Positions 25,507-33,408 of a stretch of DNA of 45,106 nucleotides are shown here, in pieces. The DNA comes from Planktothricoides sp. SR001. Its GTDB lineage: Bacteria; Cyanobacteriota; Cyanobacteriia; Cyanobacteriales; Laspinemataceae. The notes beneath the pieces were generated by a model that saw only the letters and a program-made list of their open reading frames with translations, was not told the origin of the DNA and searched no databases. Location: the NCBI RefSeq assembly GCF_001276715.1, contig NZ_LIUQ01000024.1, positions 24,458 through 69,563 of the forward strand, written 5' to 3'. Position 1 is the stretch's first letter. Each line of letters opens with the position of its first letter. A program made the position numbers and the translations under genes.

Positions 25507-27687
25507 TTATTGAGCGGCCATTTCCATTAAAATATTCTGGCTGCTACATTCACCAAAAGTATCTTTCATGGGCGATCGCTGCACATAAGTGCCATCAGCT
25601 TGTAAATCCCAAGCTTGGCGATTATCTGACAGCATAATCCCCAAAATTTCTTGCAAATCTTTCATTAAATCTGGATCTTCTACAGGCGTAATTGCCTCGA
25701 CCCGACGGTTAAGATTTCGCGGCATCCAATCCGCCGATCCAATAAATAACTCTTCCTCACCGCGATTGTGGAAATAAAAAATGCGAGAATGTTCTAAATA
25801 ACGACCCACAATGCTCACCACTCGAATACTTTCACTCAGTCCGGGGACTCCAGGACGCAAACAGCAAATCCCTCGGATTAGCAAATCAATTTGCACTCCC
25901 GCTTGAGAAGCTTGATAAAGTTTGAGGATAATTTTTGGATCTACCAACGCATTCATCTTGACCACTATTCGGCTATGATAACCATTTTTCGCGTGTTCCG
26001 TTTCCCGGTCAATTAAAGCTTCCATGCGATCGCGGATATTCACCGGGGCTACCAATAATTTCCGATAAGACCGCTGCCGAGAATATCCCGTCAAAAAATT
26101 AAACAAATCGGTCAAATCTGCACCAAGTTCATCCCGACAAGATAGCAAACCCAAATCTGTATAAAGTCTGGCGGTCTTAGGATTATAATTCCCCGTACCA
26201 ATATGAACATAACGCCGAATGCGATCCTGTTCCCGTCGGACGACCATCGCAATTTTCGTGTGAGTTTTTAACCCCACCAAACCATAAACCACATGAACTC
26301 CGGCTTTTTCTAACTTTCGTGCCCACTGAATATTATTTTCTTCATCAAATCGGGCTTTCAGTTCCACCAATGCCGCCACCTGCTTGCCATTTTCTGCCGC
26401 CGTAATTAAAGCATTAATAATCGGCGAATCTCCCGAAGTCCGATACAGTGTCATCTTAATCGCCAACACTCCAGGGTCATGGGCCGCTTGAGTAATAAAA
26501 CGTTGCACCGAGGCGCTAAATGAATAATAAGGATGGTGCAGCAATATATCTTTTTGGCGAATTAAGGCAAATAAATCTTCCCCTTCCTCTACATCCAGGT
26601 CTACTTGGTCTACGGGTAAATCATGGAGACGACGCAAACGCGGGGGAACGACCGGGTTCCAGGGTCGATCTTTGAGTTCTGGTTTGGGCAATCCCATGAA
26701 ACTCATTAAGTCCCCTAAATTCAGTAATCCTTGCACTTCATAAACATCCGACTCTTCAACGTCGAGTTCGTGCATGAGCATTCCCCGAATGCTGGGCGGC
26801 AAGTCCACGGGTATTTCCAGGCGGACCACGGAACCCCCAAACCGTCGTTTCCGCAGTTCTTTTTCAATCGCTAATAACAAGTCATCGGCTTCGATCTCTT
26901 GCAGTTCTAAATCCGCATCCCGCGTAATTCGGAATAAATGATATTCCTGAATATTCATTCCGGGAAATAAAAACTCTAAGTTATGAGCGATGACTTGTTC
27001 CAGGGGGACAAATTGGTAGATGGTTGGCGGTGTTGCTGCGGTGACGGGGGTCTGAGAAGGTTTAATCGGGTCTGGAGGCAAGGAAATAAATCTGGGTAAG
27101 ACTTTGGGGACTTTGACGCGAGCAAAAAATTCCTCCTCGGTTTCTGGATCTTTAACCAGTACCGCTAAGTTTAAGCTGAGATTGGAAATATAGGGGAACG
27201 GATGACCCGGATCGACGGCTAAAGGAGTGAGCACGGGAAAGATTTGCTCTTCAAAGTAGCTCTGCATATAGAGCCTTTGTTCTTGGTTGAGATCGATGTA
27301 GTCGAGGATATGAATTTGGTTGGCGACTAATAGGGGTCGGATTTGCTGTTGAAAGTGACGATGCTGCTCGACTACCATTGGGTGCAGGCGATCGCTAATC
27401 GCATTCAGTTGTTCTTCCGGTGTCCGTCCATCAGGGGTTAACCGGGCAACCTTGGCTTCTACCTGTTGTTTTAAAGCGGCAACCCGAACCATAAAGAATT
27501 CATCCAGGTTGGTGCTGAAGATCGATAAAAACTTCAGTCGCTCCAGTAGGAGTGTCCGAGCATCCAAGGCTTCATGTAAAACCCGGTAGTTAAACTCTAA
27601 CCAGCTTAACTCGCGATTAATATAATACTGCGGATCTTTGAGGTTAATCTCGCTGGCCGTGGGATCTACTGTTTTGGTTTTGGCCAT
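25507..27687 (-). CDS. ppk1: Polyphosphate kinase
   Basis: This 726-residue enzyme reversibly polymerises the gamma-phosphate of ATP into inorganic polyphosphate. The N-terminal signature is YINRELSWLEFNYRVL. The catalytic C-terminal phospholipase-D-like domains contain VHIGTGNYN with the expected active-site His, KARFDEENN, and LIRGICCLRPG. YLEHSRIFYFHNRGEEELFIGSADWM follows in pieces across residues ~620-655. Length is normal. It is the last gene in a minus-strand series (ATP-grasp, alpha-E, ppk), but 287 bp and a strong hairpin separate it from alpha-E. Confidence 0.96.
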   Translation of the reverse strand: MAKTKTVDPTASEINLKDPQYYINRELSWLEFNYRVLHEALDARTLLLERLKFLSIFSTNLDEFFMVRVAALKQQVEAKVARLTPDGRTPEEQLNAISDRLHPMVVEQHRHFQQQIRPLLVANQIHILDYIDLNQEQRLYMQSYFEEQIFPVLTPLAVDPGHPFPYISNLSLNLAVLVKDPETEEEFFARVKVPKVLPRFISLPPDPIKPSQTPVTAATPPTIYQFVPLEQVIAHNLEFLFPGMNIQEYHLFRITRDADLELQEIEADDLLLAIEKELRKRRFGGSVVRLEIPVDLPPSIRGMLMHELDVEESDVYEVQGLLNLGDLMSFMGLPKPELKDRPWNPVVPPRLRRLHDLPVDQVDLDVEEGEDLFALIRQKDILLHHPYYSFSASVQRFITQAAHDPGVLAIKMTLYRTSGDSPIINALITAAENGKQVAALVELKARFDEENNIQWARKLEKAGVHVVYGLVGLKTHTKIAMVVRREQDRIRRYVHIGTGNYNPKTARLYTDLGLLSCRDELGADLTDLFNFLTGYSRQRSYRKLLVAPVNIRDRMEALIDRETEHAKNGYHSRIVVKMNALVDPKIILKLYQASQAGVQIDLLIRGICCLRPGVPGLSESIRVVSIVGRYLEHSRIFYFHNRGEEELFIGSADWMPRNLNRRVEAITPVEDPDLMKDLQEILGIMLSDNRQAWDLQADGTYVQRSPMKDTFGECSSQNILMEMAAQ

Positions 27688-27890
27688 AATATTTTTTGAT
27701 GGGTGTCTTATTCCGTTAATGTGCTTAGATTACCAAATTTGTTGCTCCTACAAATCCAAATTATTTGTGAATTTTTGTGACGTTCTAAACTGTTCAGGAA
27801 ACCCCCTTCTTGAGACTGGTCTGCCAAGTCATCCGCTGATTATTTATCGGTACTACATCCCATCTATCTGGGTTCTGATATGATCCCAGC

Positions 27891-27937
27891 CAAAATCATG
27901 GGGGAATTGTCCAGAAACATTTTCCCCCATGATTTTG
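27891..27937 (-). terminator. Hairpin downstream of the alpha-E gene
   Basis: CAAAATCATGGGGGAA (27891-27906) pairs perfectly with TTCCCCCATGATTTTG (27922-27937) across a 15-base loop. It lies about 38 bp beyond the alpha-E stop codon on the minus strand and likely separates that transcript from ppk1. Confidence 0.65.
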
Positions 27938-27974
27938 CCTAGATGCAAATTTGCCCCCGCCTGCCTATAGATGC

Positions 27975-28973
27975 CTACAGACTGGCAGCGATCGCACTTT
28001 GATTACTGGTCATGGATGTTTTTTCTATGGGTTTAATCGCAAAGAAATTATCAAAGATATTGTCGCCAATTTCATTCATTTTTTCTTGTAAATCATTGAG
28101 AAATTCATGCAGACCAATATGCATAATTTCATCAATGGTAATATACCCTAATTCAGACCGCAACCGGCCTAATGTCCTTTCCACGGGATTTTGCCAGGTG
28201 CCATGAGGGGTGCCGGTAATTTGATGCAGCGATCGCTCTGCTTGCAACAGACAAAACTGAATTGACCGAGGAAATTCGCGATCTAAAATTAAAAATTCCG
28301 CCACTCCATCCGGGGTAATCCGATGTTGACTCCGTTTCCGATACATTTCATAAGCACTTGCCGATCGCAACAAAGAAATCCACTGTAATTGATCCAAAAT
28401 TGTCCCGACGTGCTTCACCGAAGGCAACAAAATATAATACTTCACATCTAAAATTCGACTGGTTTTATCAGCCCGTTCTAATAACCGGCCAATTTGACCA
28501 AAATGCCAGCCTTCATTATGACTCATGGTGGCATCCATCACGCCCGCAAATAGATGAGAAGCGAGTTTTACCTCCGTGAAAAAATCTTGCAACCCAGAAA
28601 GGGATTGGTCCGGAGCCGCAGTCTTCACCATCCAATAAAAAGCATTAATTTGTTCCCACATTTCTGAAGAAATAATTTCCCGCACGGAACGAGCATTTTC
28701 TCGCGCTATTTGCAAACAAGATAAAATAGAATTGGGATAATTACTATCAAAAGTGAGAAACTGAATCACGTTTTGGGCATTTCCTTCCCCGTAGGCTTGC
28801 TCAAAAAGTTCTTGATCTCCCGTGGTATAAACTAAAGGTTTCCACTGTTGTTCAATTCCTCTGGGAGAATCCAACATTAAGTTTAAATTAGTTCCCACGA
28901 ACCGGGCAATATTTTCCGCCCGTTCTACATATCTGTTTAGCCAGTAGATTGAATCGGCAACGCGACTCAGCAT
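27975..28973 (-). CDS. Alpha-E domain protein
   Basis: The product begins MLSRVADSIYWLNRYVERAENIAR, the characteristic start of the all-helical alpha-E domain, and about 330 residues match the family's usual length. A GTG two codons upstream (28979) is the only alternative start. The biochemical function is not known. The domain is found next to circularly permuted ATP-grasp proteins and often peptidases or transglutaminases, and has been proposed to belong to a peptide- or amide-forming system. Here the ATP-grasp partner is just upstream on the same strand, separated by 374 bp of low-complexity DNA. Confidence 0.88.
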   Translation of the reverse strand: MLSRVADSIYWLNRYVERAENIARFVGTNLNLMLDSPRGIEQQWKPLVYTTGDQELFEQAYGEGNAQNVIQFLTFDSNYPNSILSCLQIARENARSVREIISSEMWEQINAFYWMVKTAAPDQSLSGLQDFFTEVKLASHLFAGVMDATMSHNEGWHFGQIGRLLERADKTSRILDVKYYILLPSVKHVGTILDQLQWISLLRSASAYEMYRKRSQHRITPDGVAEFLILDREFPRSIQFCLLQAERSLHQITGTPHGTWQNPVERTLGRLRSELGYITIDEIMHIGLHEFLNDLQEKMNEIGDNIFDNFFAIKPIEKTSMTSNQSAIAASL

Positions 28974-28979
28974 AAGCAC

Positions 28980-29353
28980 TATTCCTAATTTACTATTCAG
29001 TTATTCAGGTTAACCGTCAGAGGAGAAAGGAGAGAGGAGCAGAGGAGCAGAGGAGCAGAGGAGCAGAGGGGCGGAGGGGCGGAGGGGCAAAGGAGAAGTG
29101 AAAAGTTAAAAGTCGTGGGGGCGAATGGCCAAGAGAGAAAAGAGAGGAGAGAAAAGAGAGGAGAGAATATCTTTCCTCTTTCCTATGCATCCTCTTTCCT
29201 ATGCATCCTCTTTCCTATGCATCCTCCCTTTCACTATTCACTCTCCCCTCATCCCCCCTGCACCCCCGCACCCCTGCACCCCTGCTCGATGGCGGCTCCC
29301 CCGCTCGATGGCGGCTCCCCTCTCTTTTCTCTTCTGACTATTATTTACTCCGC
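28980..29353. repeat. Low-complexity purine and pyrimidine tracts with tandem repeats
   Basis: This spacer is made of stacked simple repeats: about seven AGAGGAGC-like 8-mers (about 29031-29092), an AGAGAGGAGA run (about 29130-29168), three exact copies of CCTCTTTCCTATGCAT (29175-29222), a C-rich block, and two copies of GCTCGATGGCGGCTCCCC (29284-29321). The strand shifts from purine-rich to pyrimidine-rich, so opposing arms can pair. Short ORFs here are translations of repeats, not genes. Confidence 0.75.
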
Positions 29354-30787
29354 CTATTCAAACAAAACCCAGGTATCTTTTGAACCACCTCCTTGAGATG
29401 AATTGACTACTAAAGAACCTTTTTTCAAAGCTACACGGGTTAAGCCCCCCGGATGTACGTAGATTTCTTTTCCATAGAGAATATAGGGACGTAAATCTAC
29501 ATGGCATCCGGCAAATTCGTCCTTGATTATGGTAGGAACTCTGGATAAACAGAGGGTGGGTTGGGCAATATAATTCCGGGGATTTTCTTGGATCCGCCCC
29601 GCAAAGTCTTCCCGTTGTTCTGGGGTGGCATGAGGGCCGACTAGCATCCCATATCCTCCCGCTTCATTCACCGCTTTGACTACCAATTTATCTAAGTTGC
29701 CTAACACATGGTTGCGATCTTTTTCTTCCCAACACCGATAGGTGGGCACGTTGGGGATTATTTGGTCTTCATCAAGATAATAGCGAATAATATCCGGTAC
29801 ATAAGTATAGATCCCTTTGTCATCAGCGACTCCAGTTCCTAACGCATTGGCGATCGCGACTCGGCGATTGCGGTAAACTTCCATCAGCCCCGGAACTCCC
29901 AGTAAACTATCGGGACGAAATGCCAAAGGATCGATAAAGTTATCATCAATTCGCCGATAAATTACATCGACTCTTTGTAGTCCTTTGGTGGTACGCATTC
30001 TTAAGTAGCCATCCACCACCACTAAATCTCTACCTTCGACCAGTTCTACCCCCATTTGTTGGGCTAAAAATGAGTGCTCAAAATAGGCCGAATTATAAAT
30101 TCCTGGGGTGAGAACCGCTACTCTAGGATTGGTTAAATGGGGTGGGGCTAAGTTTAGCAGAGTTTCTAGGAGATGACTGGGGTAATCATCTACGGGTTTA
30201 ATGCCCATTTTGCCAAATAATTCGGGAAAGCAAGATTTCATTACCCGGCGATTTTCGATTACATAAGAAACCCCCGACGGACAGCGAAGATTATCTTCTA
30301 AAACATACCAATGACCATGTTTATCTCGGACTAAATCTGTCCCCGTGATGTGACACCAAACATCTGCCGGTGGTTTTAATCCAATACAAGGTTTGAGAAA
30401 TCCTGTAGCAGAGGCGATCGCATATTCGGGAATTATCCCATCAGCAATAATTTTTTGTTCCCCATAAATATCACCAATAAATAAATTTAATGCCGCAATT
30501 CGTTGTTTGAGTCCTTTTTCTAGCCATTGCCACTCTAAAGCTGAGACAATGCGGGGAATAATATCAAACGGAAATATCCGTTCGGTTCCTTGGTTGTCGC
30601 TGTAGACATTAAAGGTTGCCCCTAGCTTCATCAGGGCATTTTGGGCTGCTTGTTGTCGCTGTTCCAGTTCTCCACTCGGTAAGGAGTTGATTTTGGCAAT
30701 CAATAACTGGGCTTCTGGGCGGGGTTTACCCTTTTCGATGAACAGTTCATCGTAAAAATCCCCTGGATCGTAAGTATTAAATTGCAC
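29354..30787 (-). CDS. Circularly permuted ATP-grasp protein
   Basis: This 477-residue protein starts with the family's [10 protein letters not shown]...KPRP motif. It carries the nucleotide-binding stretches [20 protein letters not shown] and [18 protein letters not shown] (about residues 145-185) and [17 protein letters not shown] (~365-381). ATP-grasp enzymes form amide or thioester bonds through acyl-phosphate intermediates; the substrates of this permuted group are unknown. It is paired with the alpha-E gene downstream. The usual third partners (transglutaminase-like or proteasome-like peptidases) are not in this window. Confidence 0.9.
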   Translation of the reverse strand: MQFNTYDPGDFYDELFIEKGKPRPEAQLLIAKINSLPSGELEQRQQAAQNALMKLGATFNVYSDNQGTERIFPFDIIPRIVSALEWQWLEKGLKQRIAALNLFIGDIYGEQKIIADGIIPEYAIASATGFLKPCIGLKPPADVWCHITGTDLVRDKHGHWYVLEDNLRCPSGVSYVIENRRVMKSCFPELFGKMGIKPVDDYPSHLLETLLNLAPPHLTNPRVAVLTPGIYNSAYFEHSFLAQQMGVELVEGRDLVVVDGYLRMRTTKGLQRVDVIYRRIDDNFIDPLAFRPDSLLGVPGLMEVYRNRRVAIANALGTGVADDKGIYTYVPDIIRYYLDEDQIIPNVPTYRCWEEKDRNHVLGNLDKLVVKAVNEAGGYGMLVGPHATPEQREDFAGRIQENPRNYIAQPTLCLSRVPTIIKDEFAGCHVDLRPYILYGKEIYVHPGGLTRVALKKGSLVVNSSQGGGSKDTWVLFE

Positions 30788-31271
30788 GGTTTAGCTACCC
30801 GATTTTTTAACGACTATTGGCTACTGTGTGGTTAATGCGGTGGCTGCTTCACTGAAATCACAGATTTCTGGGAATTGACACCCTTTTAGGCTTCTCGGTC
30901 AGTAGCCGACTCTAGACTCTGAATTGGGTATAGAGTTTTTTCCGTTTCTTTAACTGTAGCGGTGGATACAGCCGGTGAGAAAATTTATAATAATTTTTTT
31001 AACAATAGACAATTCTGGCTTCGATCGCGGATCGATTCCCCCAACCTCCCTTTTTTAAGGAGGGCTTTTTCGCCAGGGAAAGCCAGAATTGTCTATTCAG
31101 TATGTTGATTAACTGTGTTGATTAAGTATATTCTCCGATCGCTCTTATTTCTCAGCAATGGTGGCCTAAAAATGCTGTTTCTGAGTTAAGATTTTTCAGA
31201 ATCTTCCAAAATCTTTACACTTTGGCTCAGGTAGGGGTATGGTCCGATCGCCGATCGCTGAGGATTTTCGG
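30788..31271. other. Intergenic region with inverted-repeat element
   Basis: No gene is apparent between the start of the ATP-grasp gene and the end of the pcp-like gene. It contains the 94-bp inverted-repeat element at 31004-31097 and scattered GATCGC sites (about 31136-31260). The ATP-grasp promoter should be near its left end. Confidence 0.5.
31004..31097. repeat. Inverted-repeat element with 18-bp perfect ends
   Basis: AATAGACAATTCTGGCTT (31004-31021) and AAGCCAGAATTGTCTATT (31080-31097) are exact inverted repeats around a C/T-rich middle containing its own CCTCCCTTTTTTAAGGAGG stem. The left end reappears without its partner at about 9043-9087. It has no coding content, so it resembles a non-autonomous mobile or palindromic repeat. 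Confidence 0.7.
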
Positions 31272-31820
31272 TTATACCGGGGGTTTGGCGGCCAGCCTCT
31301 GGACGATCGCCCGAAAATCAGCAGCGATCGCTTCGATATTTTCTGGGTGCAATAAGGGTACATGAACAAAGATACAAGGAATGGGCGATTTTGCCTGGGT
31401 TTGCAGATAGTTTAAAACCGCATAGTACAGCGCTTCACAGACAAATTTACCCGCGTCATGGCTGATTTCTGTGTTAGGTAAACTGGCGATTAATTGGGGC
31501 AAATTTACTAAAGTTTTGCGGCAATTTTTTCCGGATAAAGCTTGAGATTCAACGGTTAATTTTTGCCGAGTTTCTGCCATACCCGCGCAAATCACTGCAT
31601 GGGGTTGGACTTGGTTGATTTTGGCGATCGCCTCTTTTGGGGCTGCTTCGGGGTCTACGGGTAATTTTCTTAACAGAATCAATGAATCCCCGAAAAAATC
31701 CCCTTGAGAAATTTTTACTAATAAGTCATCGGAGGCATTGGATTTTTGATGGGGCATCCAGGTATCAAAGGAAGTGAGTAAGATTTTGCTAGTGATATGA
31801 GTGATAATTTTGCCAGTCAT
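31272..31820 (-). CDS. pcp: Pyroglutamyl-peptidase I-like cysteine peptidase (family C15)
   Basis: This 182-residue cytosolic peptidase is predicted to remove N-terminal pyroglutamate. The fold opens with KILLTSFDTW (bacterial form: VTGFDPF). The catalytic triad can be assigned: Glu ~91 (in LTVESQA), Cys128 in SHDAGKFVCEALYY and His153 in IFVHVPLLH. It is shorter than typical Pcp (~200-215) and the substrate loop after SFD is changed, so specificity may differ. It is divergent from hisH, 61 bp away. Confidence 0.82.
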   Translation of the reverse strand: MTGKIITHITSKILLTSFDTWMPHQKSNASDDLLVKISQGDFFGDSLILLRKLPVDPEAAPKEAIAKINQVQPHAVICAGMAETRQKLTVESQALSGKNCRKTLVNLPQLIASLPNTEISHDAGKFVCEALYYAVLNYLQTQAKSPIPCIFVHVPLLHPENIEAIAADFRAIVQRLAAKPPV

Positions 31821-31881
31821 AGAAAATTTGGGCGATTAAGAATTACAATAGCGATCGCGGTATCGTAAGGAAAACAGGGCA

Positions 31882-32511
31882 ATGGCTGTGATTGCCATCG
31901 TAGACTATGATATGGGGAATTTGCACTCGGTGTGCAAAGGTTTGGAAAATGCGGGGGCAACCCCAATAATTACCGATTCACCCGCAGAAATTTTGGCTGC
32001 TGATGCGGTGTTGCTGCCCGGAGTGGGTTCTTTTGACCCGGCAATGCAACATTTGCGATCGCGGGATTTGGAGTTGCCGGTGAAAGATGCGATCGCTTCT
32101 GGGAAACCATTTCTCGGCATTTGTTTAGGGCTGCAAATTCTTTTTGATGGCAGTGAGGAGGGGAAAGAACCGGGTTTAGGGGTAATTCCGGGGATGGTAC
32201 GTCGGTTTAAAAGCGAACCGGGATTAACTATTCCTCACATGGGTTGGAATCAGTTAGAATTGGCTCAACCGGATCTGCCATTGTGGGGCAATTTACCCGC
32301 TAATCCTTGGGTTTATTTTGTTCACTCTTATTATGTCGATCCCATAGATGCATCGGTGAAAGCTGCTACAGTGACTCATGGGAGTCAAAATGTCACTGCT
32401 GCGATCGGGAAAAATAACCTCATGGCGGTACAATTTCACCCGGAAAAATCTTCTACTGCTGGGTTAAAAATGTTAGATAACTTTGTGGATTTTCTGCACC
32501 GCAAAAGTTAG
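31882..32511 (+). CDS. hisH: Imidazole glycerol phosphate synthase, glutaminase subunit
   Basis: HisH supplies ammonia from glutamine to HisF in histidine biosynthesis. The class I glutamine amidotransferase triad is visible: nucleophilic Cys in GICLGLQ (~residue 80) and His/Glu in QFHPEKS (~190-194). The N-terminal IVDYDMGNLHSV and LPGVGSFDPAM are characteristic. Length (209) is standard. HisF is not adjacent, as is common in cyanobacteria, where his genes are scattered. Confidence 0.96.
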   Translation: MAVIAIVDYDMGNLHSVCKGLENAGATPIITDSPAEILAADAVLLPGVGSFDPAMQHLRSRDLELPVKDAIASGKPFLGICLGLQILFDGSEEGKEPGLGVIPGMVRRFKSEPGLTIPHMGWNQLELAQPDLPLWGNLPANPWVYFVHSYYVDPIDASVKAATVTHGSQNVTAAIGKNNLMAVQFHPEKSSTAGLKMLDNFVDFLHRKS

Positions 32512-32525
32512 AGGTAATCTAATAG

Positions 32526-32675
32526 TAGGGTGGGCAAAAAATTTTACCTACTATACCATATACGATGGTGTATGCCCACCCTACAATATAAATAATTAAC
32601 ATTCGGATGGTGGGCAAAAAAGCAAAAAAATTTATCCACTATACCATATACGATGGTTTACTTTTGCCCACCCTA
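32526..32675. repeat. Two tandem TAGGGTGGGC inverted-repeat elements
   Basis: Two related elements lie in tandem (32526-32583 and 32606-32675). Each starts GGTGGGCAAAAAA, ends TGCCCACCCTA, and contains ACTATACCATATACGATGGT in the middle. They are longer relatives of the simple palindromes at 14080-14187 and 15865-15884, and show that the family can carry an insert. Confidence 0.7.
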
Positions 32676-32744
32676 CAATAGAAATACTACAATATAAATA
32701 CTGCGGGGCATGAATTAGGTCGTTTTCTGTCAGAAAACCAGATT

Positions 32745-32855
32745 TTGCTCAAGCATTTTGTGGTGGTCTGGCTGACTGCTTCAACTTGTCTTTATAAGTA
32801 TGATGATTGGGCAATAAAACAAAAACAACGTCGCCAAAAGTTTAAGCAAGGGTAA
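32745..32855 (+). CDS. Possible small or remnant ORF
   Basis: The open frame reads LLKHFVVVWLTASTCLYKYDDW and ends KQRRQKFKQG at TAA 32853-32855. It has no ATG; TTG 32745 or GTG 32760 are possible starts. The frame stays open for about a dozen further codons upstream (HELGRFLSENQ), which suggests the tail of a longer, lost protein. The basic end resembles coding sequence. Low certainty. Confidence 0.28.
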   Translation: MLKHFVVVWLTASTCLYKYDDWAIKQKQRRQKFKQG

Positions 32856-32858
32856 CAA

Positions 32859-33002
32859 GTGGCAAAGGTCAAATATACGCCCACTTCTGTTGATGTAATT
32901 AGTGTTGAGTTGAATCAAATGAAAGGGAGTATGGGAATTACTAAAATGGGTTCATTTAGGCAGAAATTTGCGGATAAACCTAAAAAAAAATTAGTCATTT
33001 AA
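32859..33002 (+). CDS. Small ORF, 47 residues, unknown
   Basis: It begins at GTG 32859, three bases after the previous stop, with AGCAAGGG as a possible ribosome site 8-15 bases upstream, and ends at TAA 33000-33002. The peptide (MAKVKYTPTSVDVISVELNQ..., ending KPKKKLVI) is basic and contains four Met. No family is recognised. The close spacing to the previous frame resembles a two-gene unit such as a toxin-antitoxin pair, but nothing else supports that. Confidence 0.35.
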   Translation: MAKVKYTPTSVDVISVELNQMKGSMGITKMGSFRQKFADKPKKKLVI

Positions 33003-33408
33003 TACCAATTTTACAACCTATTGCTACAATTCTAATGTTTATTTAGACGGTGATATGTAGCGCCAAAATTGCATAATGTTTTGTAAATACTATTACCAAT
33101 TTCCAAATAATCCAGAGTCGGTTTTAACCGACTTGCGCTATTAGCCGGAGGTTTTAACCTCTGGCGGTTTATGTACCCCCGCAATTAACCGACGATTGCG
33201 GGGATTAAAATTCGGCGATGATTAAAATTCGGCGATGATTAAAATCCGGCGGGGATTAAAATTCGGCGGGGATTAAAATCCCTGTAGGGGTCAACGGCCG
33301 TTGACCCCTACAGGCGGTTAAAACCGACTATTTGACCAATTTTAAAAAGCTACAATTTTAAGGTTTACTTGGGCGATCGGACGTAGCGCCCAAATAAGTG
33401 CGATCGTT
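33003..33408. repeat. Leader-distal flank of the CRISPR array: nested inverted repeats and 17-bp tandem repeat
   Basis: An outer inverted repeat AGTCGGTTTTAACCG (33116-33130) / CGGTTAAAACCGACT (33315-33329) encloses further structure. There are four tandem 17-bp units, ATTAAAATTCGGCGATG and variants (33204-33271) plus a partial fifth. A perfect 34-bp palindrome follows (33281-33314, arm CCTGTAGGGGTCAACGG). The array transcript, read leftward, runs into this structure after its last repeat, so termination or 3'-end protection is plausible. No gene is present. Confidence 0.7.

Noticed and set aside
27638-27883. Plus-strand ORF of 81 residues at the ppk1 start
   Set aside because: Its first part is antisense to ppk1 and the rest is AT-rich spacer with no ribosome site.
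29115-29396. Three overlapping 60-93-residue ORFs in the spacer before the ATP-grasp gene
   Set aside because: Composition comes from the tandem repeats (PPxPHPC, SYASSFLC); not conserved protein-like sequence.
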